Positions 1 through 7,726 of a DNA stretch of 64,000 bases are shown here, piece after piece. Below the pieces are notes generated by a model that was not told where the DNA came from, made no database searches, and saw nothing but the letters and a program-made list of their open reading frames with translations. The DNA is from Candidatus Aquidulcis sp. (GTDB lineage Bacteria; Chloroflexota; Anaerolineae; UBA4142). The first letter of the stretch is position 1. Each line of letters starts with the position of its first letter. The position numbers and the translations under genes are program-made. The DNA lies in NCBI GenBank assembly GCA_020723345.1, contig DYJA01000023.1:1-64000 (forward strand). The letters run 5' to 3'.

Positions 1-110
1 TCCGGGGTAACGGCAAATCGCGCAAGTTCCTCACGCAGAACTTCGCGTATGATCTCTTTCAATTCGCGTCTTTCGATTGTAATTGTGTCGGCAGTCGCTG
101 GGTGAGTCAT
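1..110 (-). CDS. Hypothetical protein, N-terminal part only
   Basis: An ATG at 110 on the minus strand follows a good GGAGG ribosome binding site six bases upstream, and the frame stays open to the window edge. The 36 visible residues begin MTHPATADTITIERRELKE and are rich in charged, helix-forming residues. Such a start is common in small antitoxin-like or DNA-binding proteins, but nothing specific can be recognised. The rest of the gene lies outside the window. Confidence 0.5.
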   Translation of the reverse strand, partial: MTHPATADTITIERRELKEIIREVLREELARFAVTP

Positions 111-274
111 GCCATACCTCCACATAATCTTTTGCTTTCTTGAATTGGCAAGCCAATGTTCCGCAAAGCCCCCGTTCACCTCGCGGGACTGATTATATCA
201 CACTCGCCAAGCCAAAGCAACGCGCCGCGCCGAATTCACGTCACACGCATCACGGAACACGTCGGACTCGCGTC

Positions 275-302
275 TTGCGCTCTATTGGAATCGGCTTATA
301 AT
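275..302 (+). promoter_or_regulatory. Promoter of the ThiF-like gene, leaderless
   Basis: TTGCGC at 275-280 and TATAAT at 297-302 are 16 bases apart. The ATG follows the -10 box by only seven bases, so transcription should start at or next to the start codon. No Shine-Dalgarno sequence is present, which fits a leaderless message. Confidence 0.6.
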
Positions 303-309
303 TTCAACC

Positions 310-1344
310 ATGAACGAACACCAACGTGATCGTTATTCGCGTCAAACAATTTTCGCGCCGTTCGGCGAAGCCGGACAGGCACGCTTGCTCGCTGCATGCG
401 TCGTGATCGTCGGCTGCGGCGCGAACGGCTCGATGATGGCGAGCACGCTCGCGCGCGCGGGCGTCGGCACACTCGTCATCGCCGATCGCGATTTCGTCGA
501 ACTGAAAAATTTGCAGCGGCAGATCCTCTTCGACGAAGACGACGTGGCGCGCGGCACGCCGAAAGCGATTGCCGCCGCCGAAAAATTGCGCCGCGCGAAT
601 TCGTCGATTCAGATCGAAGGGATCGTGACCGACGTGAACGCGGAGAACATCGAGGATTTGATCGCGGGCGCGACGCTCGTGATGGACGGCACCGACAATT
701 TCGAAACGCGCTTTTTGATCAACGACGCGTGCGTCAAACATTCGATTCCCTGGGTCTACGCGGGCGCGGTTGCAAGTTACGGCATGACGATGACGATTGT
801 GCCGCGCGAAACTGCGTGCCTGCGCTGCGTCTTTTCGCGCGCGCCTGCGCCCGGCACATTGCCAACCTGTGACACTGCCGGGATCATTCCGCCCATCGTC
901 AACGTGATGGCGTCCATCGCGAGCGCGGAAGCGATCAAATTCATCGCAGGCGCGGGGACACGCAACGCCGGCATCATCAACGTCGATCTGTGGGACAACT
1001 CGTACGAATCGTTTGCGATTGCGCGCCGGGACGATTGCCCTGCGTGCGGACACGCTCCGCGCAAATTCGAGTACCTCGACGGCGAGCGCGGCGGAACGAT
1101 GACCGCGTTTTTGTGCGGACGCAACGCGATCCAGGTGAATCCCGGACGCGGACACACGCTGGATCTCACCGCGCTTGCAGGACGGTTGCGCGAGGTAGGC
1201 AAGGTTGCCGAGAACGAATACCTGTTACGCTTTGAAGCGGATCGGTACGAGATTACGATTTTCCCCGACGCGCGCGCGATCATCAAAGGGACAGATGACG
1301 CGGCGGTGGCGCGCAGCGTCTATGCCAAGTATGTTGGCGTGTAG
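310..1344 (+). CDS. ThiF/MoeB/HesA-family adenylyltransferase
   Basis: This 344-residue protein is an E1-like enzyme that adenylates the C-terminal glycine of a ubiquitin-like sulfur carrier. The nucleotide loop GCGANGS lies near residue 36, the family signature DGTDNFETR near residue 125, and the active-site region CDTAGI near residue 190. Two cysteine pairs, CLRC and CPAC, should bind the structural zinc. No carrier (ThiS/MoaD) lies beside it, so thiamine, molybdopterin or another sulfur-transfer role cannot be chosen from context. The C-terminal 90 residues after the zinc site may be a carrier-like or accessory domain. It appears monocistronic, with its own promoter and terminator. Confidence 0.85.
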   Translation: MNEHQRDRYSRQTIFAPFGEAGQARLLAACVVIVGCGANGSMMASTLARAGVGTLVIADRDFVELKNLQRQILFDEDDVARGTPKAIAAAEKLRRANSSIQIEGIVTDVNAENIEDLIAGATLVMDGTDNFETRFLINDACVKHSIPWVYAGAVASYGMTMTIVPRETACLRCVFSRAPAPGTLPTCDTAGIIPPIVNVMASIASAEAIKFIAGAGTRNAGIINVDLWDNSYESFAIARRDDCPACGHAPRKFEYLDGERGGTMTAFLCGRNAIQVNPGRGHTLDLTALAGRLREVGKVAENEYLLRFEADRYEITIFPDARAIIKGTDDAAVARSVYAKYVGV

Positions 1345-1346
1345 CG

Positions 1347-1383
1347 GAGACCTGTTGGGCTTTAAGACCCAACAGGTCTCTTT
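1347..1383 (+). terminator. Intrinsic terminator after the ThiF-like gene
   Basis: A perfect 13-bp stem (GAGACCTGTTGGG with its complement) and an 8-base loop are followed by TTT. It ends just after the ThiF-like stop codon. The TTTAAGA-type loop and stem resemble other terminator palindromes in this window. Confidence 0.75.
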
Positions 1384-1449
1384 CATTATGAAAAACACGG
1401 CGAAGATGATATAATAGAAGTACAACGGAATAGCATTCGGAGGCGACCA

Positions 1450-2727
1450 ATGTTAATTCCAGTGGACATTACTTTTCCCAGAATGGCTTGGGTGGAACAG
1501 CGCATCGCGACGCCGCGCGTGGACGATGTGCCGGGCGCGATCCGCGCGGAGATGCAGCGTCTCGGAGTTGCGACCAAAGTTCGCCCCGGCATGCGCGTCG
1601 CGATCACAGCCGGCAGTCGCGGCATCGCCGGCATCGTCACGATTTTGGCAACCGTCGTGGACGAATTGAAACGCCTGGGCGCGGACCCCTTCCTGATACC
1701 CGCGATGGGCAGCCATGGCGGCGCGACGGCGGAGGGTCAAGTGGCGGTGCTCAATTCGCTCGGCATTACCGAGCCAGCCATGGGCTGCCCGATTCATTCC
1801 TCGATGGAGACGACGCAAATTGGTCGAACGCCGGAGGGCATACCGGTGCTGATTGACCAGATCGCCGCGGGCGCGGATGGCATCATCGTCGTGAATCGCA
1901 TCAAGGCGCACACCGAGTACACGGGACCGGTCGAGAGCGGCTGGATGAAAATGCTGACGATCGGCTTGGGCAAGCATCGGGGCGCGCTGATGGCGCATCG
2001 CAACGCGGTGCAGTTGACCTATCGCGTCGCGATCGTCTCGGTCGCGCGCGAGATCATCCGCCGCGCGCCGCTCCTCTTCGGCTTGGGCGTGATCGAGAAC
2101 GCGTACGATCAGACCGCACAAGTCATCGCGGCGTGGCCCCCCGATTTCGAACCGATCGAACAAGCCGCGCTGCAACGCGCCAAGGAACTCATGCCCCGCT
2201 TGCCATTCCCCAAGTTGGACATTCTCATCGTTGACGAAATCGGCAAAGAGATCAGCGGCGCGGGATTGGATCCGAACGTCATCGGGCGGCGAATGGTTTT
2301 CGGCGAAGCCGAGCCGACCTCGCCTGTGATCACGCGCATCGTCGTGCGCGATCTCACCGACAAGACGTACGGCTGCGGCATCGGCTTGGGCTTGGCAGAT
2401 TTCGTCACGCAGCGCCTGGTGGACAAACTCGATCATCGCCCCACGTACATCAACTGCTTGACCGCGATGGCGCCGGAAAAGGGGCGCATTCCGATGACCG
2501 CGCCAACTGATCGCGCAGCCGTCGAGTGGGCGTTCGTCACCGCCGGCGCGGTCGAGCCGCCGCGCGCCAAGATCGTCCGCATCAAGAACACACTGCACCC
2601 CGAACGTTTTTTCGCCTCTGAAGGATTGCTGCCGGAAATTCAAACCAACTCGAATCTGCAGATCGTCGGAGAGTGGCAGCCCCTGTCGTTCGACGACGCG
2701 GGCGCGCTTCAACCGGAGCGGATGTAA
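1450..2727 (+). CDS. LarA-like (DUF2088) 2-hydroxyacid racemase homologue
   Basis: The 425-residue length matches lactate racemase LarA (about 424), whose nickel-pincer cofactor is tied to a lysine. Candidate active-site residues are His89 in GSHGGAT, His154 in KAHTEY, Lys167 and His183; the Lys-to-His spacing of 16 equals that between Lys184 and His200 of LarA. GGAGG lies six bases before the ATG, and a TATAAT box is at 1410-1415. It opens an operon that continues with GlcF- and GlcDE-like subunits, which suits racemising or epimerising a 2-hydroxy acid before oxidation. The cofactor-building genes larB, larC and larE are not in the window. The fold is confident; the substrate is inferred only. 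Confidence 0.75.
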   Translation: MLIPVDITFPRMAWVEQRIATPRVDDVPGAIRAEMQRLGVATKVRPGMRVAITAGSRGIAGIVTILATVVDELKRLGADPFLIPAMGSHGGATAEGQVAVLNSLGITEPAMGCPIHSSMETTQIGRTPEGIPVLIDQIAAGADGIIVVNRIKAHTEYTGPVESGWMKMLTIGLGKHRGALMAHRNAVQLTYRVAIVSVAREIIRRAPLLFGLGVIENAYDQTAQVIAAWPPDFEPIEQAALQRAKELMPRLPFPKLDILIVDEIGKEISGAGLDPNVIGRRMVFGEAEPTSPVITRIVVRDLTDKTYGCGIGLGLADFVTQRLVDKLDHRPTYINCLTAMAPEKGRIPMTAPTDRAAVEWAFVTAGAVEPPRAKIVRIKNTLHPERFFASEGLLPEIQTNSNLQIVGEWQPLSFDDAGALQPERM

Positions 2728-2733
2728 CTTTCC

Positions 2734-2793
2734 AAACCTTGCGAAGGTTGATCTCAAGATGTAATCCGGTTATAGGATGAACCTTCGCAAGGA
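2734..2793. repeat. Bracketed palindrome, AACCTTGCGAAGGTT family
   Basis: AACCTTGCGAAGGTT, itself a hairpin, is followed about 30 bases later by AACCTTCGCAAGG, all between the LarA-like and GlcF-like genes. The same pair of motifs recurs at 12657-12752 upstream of nifJ, so this is a dispersed family rather than a gene-specific site. Confidence 0.7.
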
Positions 2794-2823
2794 TGTGAAC
2801 TCACAACGACGCGAGGAAAAACC

Positions 2824-4152
2824 ATGAGCGAACCGATTCCGCCCGACCGACTGACCACGCCCCGTTTCAAGCAACTCCTCAATCAATGTATTCATTGCGG
2901 GTTGTGCCTGCCGGCGTGCCCCACCTACGCCGTGTTTGGCACGGAAATGGACGCGCCGCGCGGACGCATCGCGTTGATGCGCGCCGCCTCCGAGGGGCGC
3001 GTCGCTTTGAACGGCGCGGTCGGCAAGCACATCAATCTCTGCCTGGCTTGCCGCGCGTGCGAGCCGGTGTGCCCCTCCGGCGTACAGTACGGCGCGCTCG
3101 TCGAGACGACGCGCATCGCGCTTGAAGCCGCGCGCCGATCGGGGGTGATCGAACGCGCGATCCGGCGTCTTGCGCTGCGCGAAATGATGCCGCATGTCCA
3201 GCGTTTGCGCTTCGTCACGGCGTGGATGCGACTCTACCAACTCATCGGCTTGCAAGGGCTGGTGCGCGCGCTCAACTTTTTGCCCAAGAATCTCAAGGCG
3301 ATGGAAACGTTGATGCCGCCGCTGCCCAAGAAATATCCCGATTACCGCCAACCCGCTCCGGCGCTTGGAGCAAAGCGCGGCGCGGTCGCATTTTTCTATG
3401 GCTGCATCCAGGACGCGTTCCTCGCCCAGGTGAATGAGGCGACGATTCGCGTGCTGCAACACAATGGATATGAAGTCCACTTTCCGGCGCTGCAGACGTG
3501 CTGCGGCGCGGCGCAGTTGCACGTCGGCGAGGAAGAACTGGCGCGCGATCTTGCGCGGCAGAATATCAACGCGTTTCTGACCCCCACCCCTGCCCCTCCC
3601 CCGTCAGCGACAGGAGAGGGATTCGACGCGATCGTGAACAACGCGGGCGGCTGCGGCGCGACGCTGAAAGAGTACGCGCACTTGCTCCAGGACGATCCGG
3701 CGTACGCCGAAAAGGCAAAACAATTCGTCGCCAAACTCAAAGACATTAATGAATTCCTCGTGGAGCATCTCAACGTCCCGCCGAAAGGGATCGTCAAGGC
3801 GCGCGCGACGTACGCCGATTCGTGTCATTTGCGAAACGTCCAAAAAGTGATCAAGCCGCCGCGCGATTTGTTGCAAGCCATTCCCGGCGTCGAACTGGTC
3901 GAACTCAAACAGCCCGATCGCTGCTGCGGCAGCGCGGGCGTCTACAACATCGTCCAGGTGGATACCGCCAATGCAATCTTGGATGCGAAGATGGCGGACA
4001 TCGCCAGCACGGGCGCGGATACCATTGTGGCGACGAATACCGGCTGCCATTTGCAGTTGATCGCCGGAGTCCGGCGCGCCAAACTCAACGCGCGCGTCGT
4101 TCACCTCGTCGAATTGCTCGATCAATCGTACGCGGCAGAAAGTAAAATGTGA
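2824..4152 (+). CDS. GlcF-like iron-sulfur subunit of a 2-hydroxyacid oxidase
   Basis: This 442-residue protein resembles glycolate oxidase GlcF and the HdrB-like CCG family. Two [4Fe-4S] motifs occur near the N-terminus (CIHCGLCLPACP and CLACRACEPVCP), and two CCG motifs follow (CCGAAQ near residue 225 and CCGSAG near 365). It should pass electrons from the flavin subunit encoded next to the membrane pool. The start is supported by GAGG before the ATG. Residues about 253-266 (TPTPAPPPSATGEG) are encoded by a G/C-rich palindromic repeat that looks inserted in frame. Confidence 0.88.
   Translation: MSEPIPPDRLTTPRFKQLLNQCIHCGLCLPACPTYAVFGTEMDAPRGRIALMRAASEGRVALNGAVGKHINLCLACRACEPVCPSGVQYGALVETTRIALEAARRSGVIERAIRRLALREMMPHVQRLRFVTAWMRLYQLIGLQGLVRALNFLPKNLKAMETLMPPLPKKYPDYRQPAPALGAKRGAVAFFYGCIQDAFLAQVNEATIRVLQHNGYEVHFPALQTCCGAAQLHVGEEELARDLARQNINAFLTPTPAPPPSATGEGFDAIVNNAGGCGATLKEYAHLLQDDPAYAEKAKQFVAKLKDINEFLVEHLNVPPKGIVKARATYADSCHLRNVQKVIKPPRDLLQAIPGVELVELKQPDRCCGSAGVYNIVQVDTANAILDAKMADIASTGADTIVATNTGCHLQLIAGVRRAKLNARVVHLVELLDQSYAAESKM
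3580..3620. repeat. C-rich palindromic repeat inside the GlcF-like gene
   Basis: CCCCTCCCCC, a short loop and a complementary GGAGAGGG sit inside the coding frame. The same type of element occurs twice more inside mnmA (62263-62344 and 63151-63192). It leaves the frame open and encodes a proline/serine/glycine-rich loop. Confidence 0.65.
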
Positions 4153-4207
4153 TACGTGATGCGTGAAGCGCCCTGAGCGAAGTCGAAGGGTCACGCATCA
4201 CGTGTCA
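4151..4207. repeat. Inverted heptamer arrays around a GAGCGAAGTCGA palindrome
   Basis: ACGTGAT/GCGTGAA heptamers run into CCCTGAGCGAAGTCGAAGGG, followed by the inverted heptamers TCACGCA and TCACGTG. The whole unit fills the gap between the GlcF-like and GlcDE-like genes and could fold as one long hairpin. Confidence 0.75.
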
Positions 4208-4220
4208 CTTGAGGTCTCCC

Positions 4221-6866
4221 ATGTCAAACCAAGATACACAACGATCACTGCAAAATGTTTTGTCCGCCAAGCAAGTCGTCACGGATCCGGTTGAACTGAT
4301 CACGTACGAAGTGGATGCCGGTCTCGACCGTGGCACGCCAGCGGCAGTCGCGCTGCCACAGACCCCGGACGATGTCGTGCGCTTGGCGCGCTGGGCGGCG
4401 GCAAATAATGTGCCGCTGATCGCGCGCGGCGCGGGCACCGGCTTGTCCGGCGGCGCGGTCGCCGAGCGCGGCGGCATCATCGTCTCCTTTGCGCGCATGA
4501 ATCGCCTCGTCGAACTGGACGCGCGCGGGCGCAGCGCGGTCGTCGAGCCGGGGATCGCCAATCTCGCGTTCGACGACCTTGCCAAGAAACAAGGTCTGTA
4601 CTTTCCGCCCGATCCTGCGAGCCAGCGCGCTTCGACCATCGGCGGGAACGCGGGAGAGAACGCCGGCGGACCGCACTGCTTCAAGTACGGCGTGATGGTA
4701 AACTATGTTACCGGGCTCCAAATCGTTCTCGCCGATGGCGGCACGCGACGCGTCGGCGGGCGCGCGTATGATTATCCCGAATACGATTTCGCCGGACTGA
4801 TCGTGGGGAGCGAAGGCACGCTGGGGATCATCACCTCGTTCGACGTGCGCCTCGTGCGCAATCCGCCGGGCGTTAAGACGATGATGGCAGTTTTCGATTC
4901 GGTCGAGCAAGCCGGGGTCGCGGTCTCCGCCGTGATCGCCGCCGGATTGGTGCCGGCGACGATGGAGATGATGGATCGGAACATTACGCGGATCATCGAA
5001 GAATACGCGCACGCGGGTTTGCCCGCCGACGCCGATGCGGTGCTGATCATCGAAGCCGACGGCTACCCCGCCAGTTTGGACACGCAGATCGAAGAAATCG
5101 CGGACATCATCCAAGCGAACGGTGGTCGCGATTTGCGGATCGCGCAGAGCGCGGACGAGCGCGACCGGATCTGGCTGGCGCGCAAGAGCGCGGCGGGCGC
5201 GATGACGCGGCTCGCTCCGGCGTACTATTTGGTGGACGTCACGGTCCCGCGCAGTCGCCTCGCGGAGACACTCGCGCAAGTCAATCAGGTATTCAATCGT
5301 TATGGTCTGCGCGTCGGTTACGTCTTTCACGCGGGCGACGGCAACCTGCATCCGTTGATTCTGATTCCGCGCCCCGATGATCGGGAATTGATCGAGACGG
5401 CAGTGCGCGCCGGACGAGAAACGGTTGAGATCGGCGTCGCGAAAGACGGCAGCATTACCGGCGAACACGGCGTCGGGATCGAAAAGCGCGAATTCATGGC
5501 GATGATGTACAGCGGCGCGGAACTCGCGGCGATGTGGGACGTCAAACAGGTCTTCGATCCGCGCGGGCTGATGAATCCGGGCAAGGTCTTTCCGACGAAA
5601 ATGCCTGAAGTTGCCCGCCGACTGCCGACTGCCGACCGCCGACTGCCAGGTGACATCTTCGCTCCGGCAACCGCCGAGGAAGCCGCACAAGGGCTTGTGG
5701 AACTTGGGAAAGCAAAACGCCCTGTCTACATCAGTCGGCAGTCGGCGGTCGGCGGTCGGTCGGCGGCGGTCGTTCTCTCTACGAGCGCGCTGTGCGGGAT
5801 CAAGAAATTCGCGCCGGAGGATCTGTACGTGACGGTCGGCGCGGGGACGCCGCTGGCAGACGTGCAGCAATTCCTCGAACGCGAAAAGAAACTCGCGCCG
5901 CTCGCCTCGCCGTGGGCGGGCGCGACGATTGGCGGGATCGTCGCGTCGAACTTGAACGCGCCACTGCGAATGCGCTACGGCAGCATCCGCGATCTCATGA
6001 TGTGCGCGACGGTCGTTCTCGCGGATGGGCGCGTGATCCGCGCCGGGCGTCCCGTCGTCAAGAACGTCGCGGGCTACGACATGCCCAAAGTGTTCGTCGG
6101 CTCGCACGGCACTTTGGGACTCATCGCCGATGTGACCTTCAAACTCACGCCGCTGCCGCGCGCGCGCCGCACGCTGCTCGCCCCGGTTGACGATCTCGCG
6201 CGCGGCTTGGAGTGGGCGGGCAAATGCTTGCCGCTGGCGTTGGTTGCGTCGGCGATTGTCCTTCTGAAGAATTCGAAATTCGATTTTCGAAATTCGAAAC
6301 CTGTGGTGAGCGAAGTCGGACCATTCGAAATTCCAATCTCTAATCTCCAATCTCCCTACGTGTTGGCATATTCCGCGGAAGGCATTCGCGAAGATGTGGC
6401 CGCGGAACTCGATCAGGTGAAGCAAGTGTTGCGCGCGTCCGGCGCGCCCACGCCGATTGAGGTTGACGCGCCAAGCGGCACCGATCTGTGGATGGCGTTA
6501 CTGGGAGATTCGTCCGCGCAAGCGTTGCGCGTGCGCGTCGGCGTTGCGCCGAAAGATTTGAGCGCGTACGTGAAGGCGCAGACCGCGCCGCTTGAATCCG
6601 GCGCGTTTCTCGCGGACGTCGCGAGCGGATTGGTGTATGCAGTCGCAACGTCGGAAGACGCGGCGCGCGCGCGCGCGTGGGTGGACGCGCTGCGAAAGCC
6701 CGCGCTGAGCGCGGGCGGCTACGCGGTCGTGTTGAACGCACCGGAGACATTGCGCGGCGCGCTCGACGTGTGGGGCTATCAGCCGCAAACGCTCGAGTTG
6801 ATGCGCGCGTTAAAGGCGCGGTGGGATCCGGCGGGGATTTTGAATTCGGGTGTGTTTGTCGCGTGA
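4221..6866 (+). CDS. Fused GlcD-GlcE-type FAD-linked 2-hydroxyacid oxidase
   Basis: The ATG at 4221 has GAGGT five bases upstream. Residues 1-470 form a full GlcD-like subunit, with the FAD loop ARGAGTGLSGG, substrate/metal motif FHAGDGNLHP and signature GEHGVGIEKREF. Residues about 490-881 form a GlcE-like second FAD-binding unit (GATIGGIVASN, VVKNVAGYDM). In E. coli these are separate proteins; here one 881-residue chain carries both. It should oxidise a 2-hydroxy acid such as D-lactate or glycolate with the GlcF-like partner just upstream. Degenerate heptamer arrays lie in frame in the inter-domain linker, in the second FAD loop and near residues 683-714, so the GlcE half may be altered. 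Confidence 0.85.
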   Translation: MSNQDTQRSLQNVLSAKQVVTDPVELITYEVDAGLDRGTPAAVALPQTPDDVVRLARWAAANNVPLIARGAGTGLSGGAVAERGGIIVSFARMNRLVELDARGRSAVVEPGIANLAFDDLAKKQGLYFPPDPASQRASTIGGNAGENAGGPHCFKYGVMVNYVTGLQIVLADGGTRRVGGRAYDYPEYDFAGLIVGSEGTLGIITSFDVRLVRNPPGVKTMMAVFDSVEQAGVAVSAVIAAGLVPATMEMMDRNITRIIEEYAHAGLPADADAVLIIEADGYPASLDTQIEEIADIIQANGGRDLRIAQSADERDRIWLARKSAAGAMTRLAPAYYLVDVTVPRSRLAETLAQVNQVFNRYGLRVGYVFHAGDGNLHPLILIPRPDDRELIETAVRAGRETVEIGVAKDGSITGEHGVGIEKREFMAMMYSGAELAAMWDVKQVFDPRGLMNPGKVFPTKMPEVARRLPTADRRLPGDIFAPATAEEAAQGLVELGKAKRPVYISRQSAVGGRSAAVVLSTSALCGIKKFAPEDLYVTVGAGTPLADVQQFLEREKKLAPLASPWAGATIGGIVASNLNAPLRMRYGSIRDLMMCATVVLADGRVIRAGRPVVKNVAGYDMPKVFVGSHGTLGLIADVTFKLTPLPRARRTLLAPVDDLARGLEWAGKCLPLALVASAIVLLKNSKFDFRNSKPVVSEVGPFEIPISNLQSPYVLAYSAEGIREDVAAELDQVKQVLRASGAPTPIEVDAPSGTDLWMALLGDSSAQALRVRVGVAPKDLSAYVKAQTAPLESGAFLADVASGLVYAVATSEDAARARAWVDALRKPALSAGGYAVVLNAPETLRGALDVWGYQPQTLELMRALKARWDPAGILNSGVFVA
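5615..5775. repeat. Inverted pair of GCCGACT/AGTCGGC heptamer arrays inside GlcDE
   Basis: Four GCCGACT-type heptamers near 5617-5645 and four inverted AGTCGGC/GGTCGGC-type heptamers near 5735-5770 flank about 90 coding bases. Both arrays are read through in frame (RRLPTADRRLPG and RQSAVGGRSAAV). The second lies where GlcE proteins have their glycine-rich FAD loop. Confidence 0.75.
6268..6358. repeat. Heptamer arrays with GAGCGAAGTCG core inside GlcDE
   Basis: GAAATTC/GATTTTC heptamers, then GTGAGCGAAGTCGGACC, then AATCTCT/AATCTCC heptamers lie in the GlcE-like coding frame. AT-rich composition and the sequence LKNSKFDFRNSKP stand out from the surrounding GC-rich gene. The order heptamers, GAGCGAAGTCG core, heptamers matches the intergenic unit at 4151-4207. 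Confidence 0.7.
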
Positions 6867-7726
6867 TCCCCTCCATCTCCGTTCTCGGTCTCGGACTCAT
6901 GGGCCGCCCGATCGCGCGCGGTTTGCGCGCGGCGGGCTATGACGCGCGCGGGTGGAATCGCTCGCCGCTGCCGGAGGATTTGACGCGCGATCTTCCACTC
7001 TGCCGCGACCTCGCGCACGCCGCGCAAGCGGAGGTGTGTCTCTTGATGTTGTCCGATTCCGCCGCGGTGGACGCGGTGCTGGCGCAATTGGAGCCGCACC
7101 TCGCCGCCGGGCAATTGGTGCTCGATATGGGCACATCGGAGCCGCAGCGCCCGCGCGCGCACGCGCGAGCGCTGTCCGCAAAAGGCATCGGCTGGGTGGA
7201 CGCGCCGGTCTCCGGTGGACCGGAAGGCGCTGCCGCGCGCACGCTCACGATCATGGCGGGCGGCGCGGACGCGGATTTCGCGCGCGCCAAGCCGATCTTG
7301 GAAGCCGTCGGCAAAAACGTCACGCACGTCGGCGGACCCGGCGCGGGACACGTCGTCAAAATCATCAACCAACTGATCGTTGGGCTGACCATCGAAGCGG
7401 TGGCGGAAGCGCTGACGCTCGCGGAAAAATCCGGCATCGAGCCGCGTCTCGTGCAGCAAGCGCTGCAAGGCGGGTTCGCCGATTCTAAGATTCTGCAACT
7501 TCACGGCACACGCATGATCGAACGCGCGTACAAACCGGGCGCCAAAGTCACGACGCAACTCAAAGATTTGAAATTGGCGCGGGAATTGGCAAACGCGTTG
7601 TCCATCCAGTTGCCGCACCTCGAAAGCGCGCTCGCGCTGTACGAAACTCTGGTCGCGCGCGGAGATGGGGAACTCGATCACTCGGCGCCGCACAAGTTGT
7701 TGTGGTCTTGCGAAAGGGGGGAATAG
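6863..7726 (+). CDS. Beta-hydroxyacid dehydrogenase (3-HIBADH/GarR family)
   Basis: The GTG start at 6863 overlaps the preceding stop (GTGA), giving 287 residues, the usual family length. It has the NAD(P) loop GLGLMG at the N-terminus, the substrate-binding DAPVSGGPEGA motif near residue 112, and GAGHVVKIINQ with the catalytic lysine near residue 168. The family reduces or oxidises compounds such as tartronate semialdehyde and 3-hydroxyisobutyrate. Translational coupling to the GlcDE-like gene suggests it handles a product of the same pathway. Confidence 0.87.
   Translation: MIPSISVLGLGLMGRPIARGLRAAGYDARGWNRSPLPEDLTRDLPLCRDLAHAAQAEVCLLMLSDSAAVDAVLAQLEPHLAAGQLVLDMGTSEPQRPRAHARALSAKGIGWVDAPVSGGPEGAAARTLTIMAGGADADFARAKPILEAVGKNVTHVGGPGAGHVVKIINQLIVGLTIEAVAEALTLAEKSGIEPRLVQQALQGGFADSKILQLHGTRMIERAYKPGAKVTTQLKDLKLARELANALSIQLPHLESALALYETLVARGDGELDHSAPHKLLWSCERGE

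Noticed and set aside
1453-2757. Minus-strand frame of 434 codons opposite the LarA-like gene
   Set aside because: No motif, biased composition, and the plus strand encodes a recognisable full-length protein.
4245-6425. Open minus-strand frame of over 700 codons opposite the GlcDE gene
   Set aside because: It mirrors a strongly conserved plus-strand enzyme; long antisense frames are expected in GC-rich coding DNA. The translation is Arg/Asp/His-rich with no family motif and no ribosome binding site.
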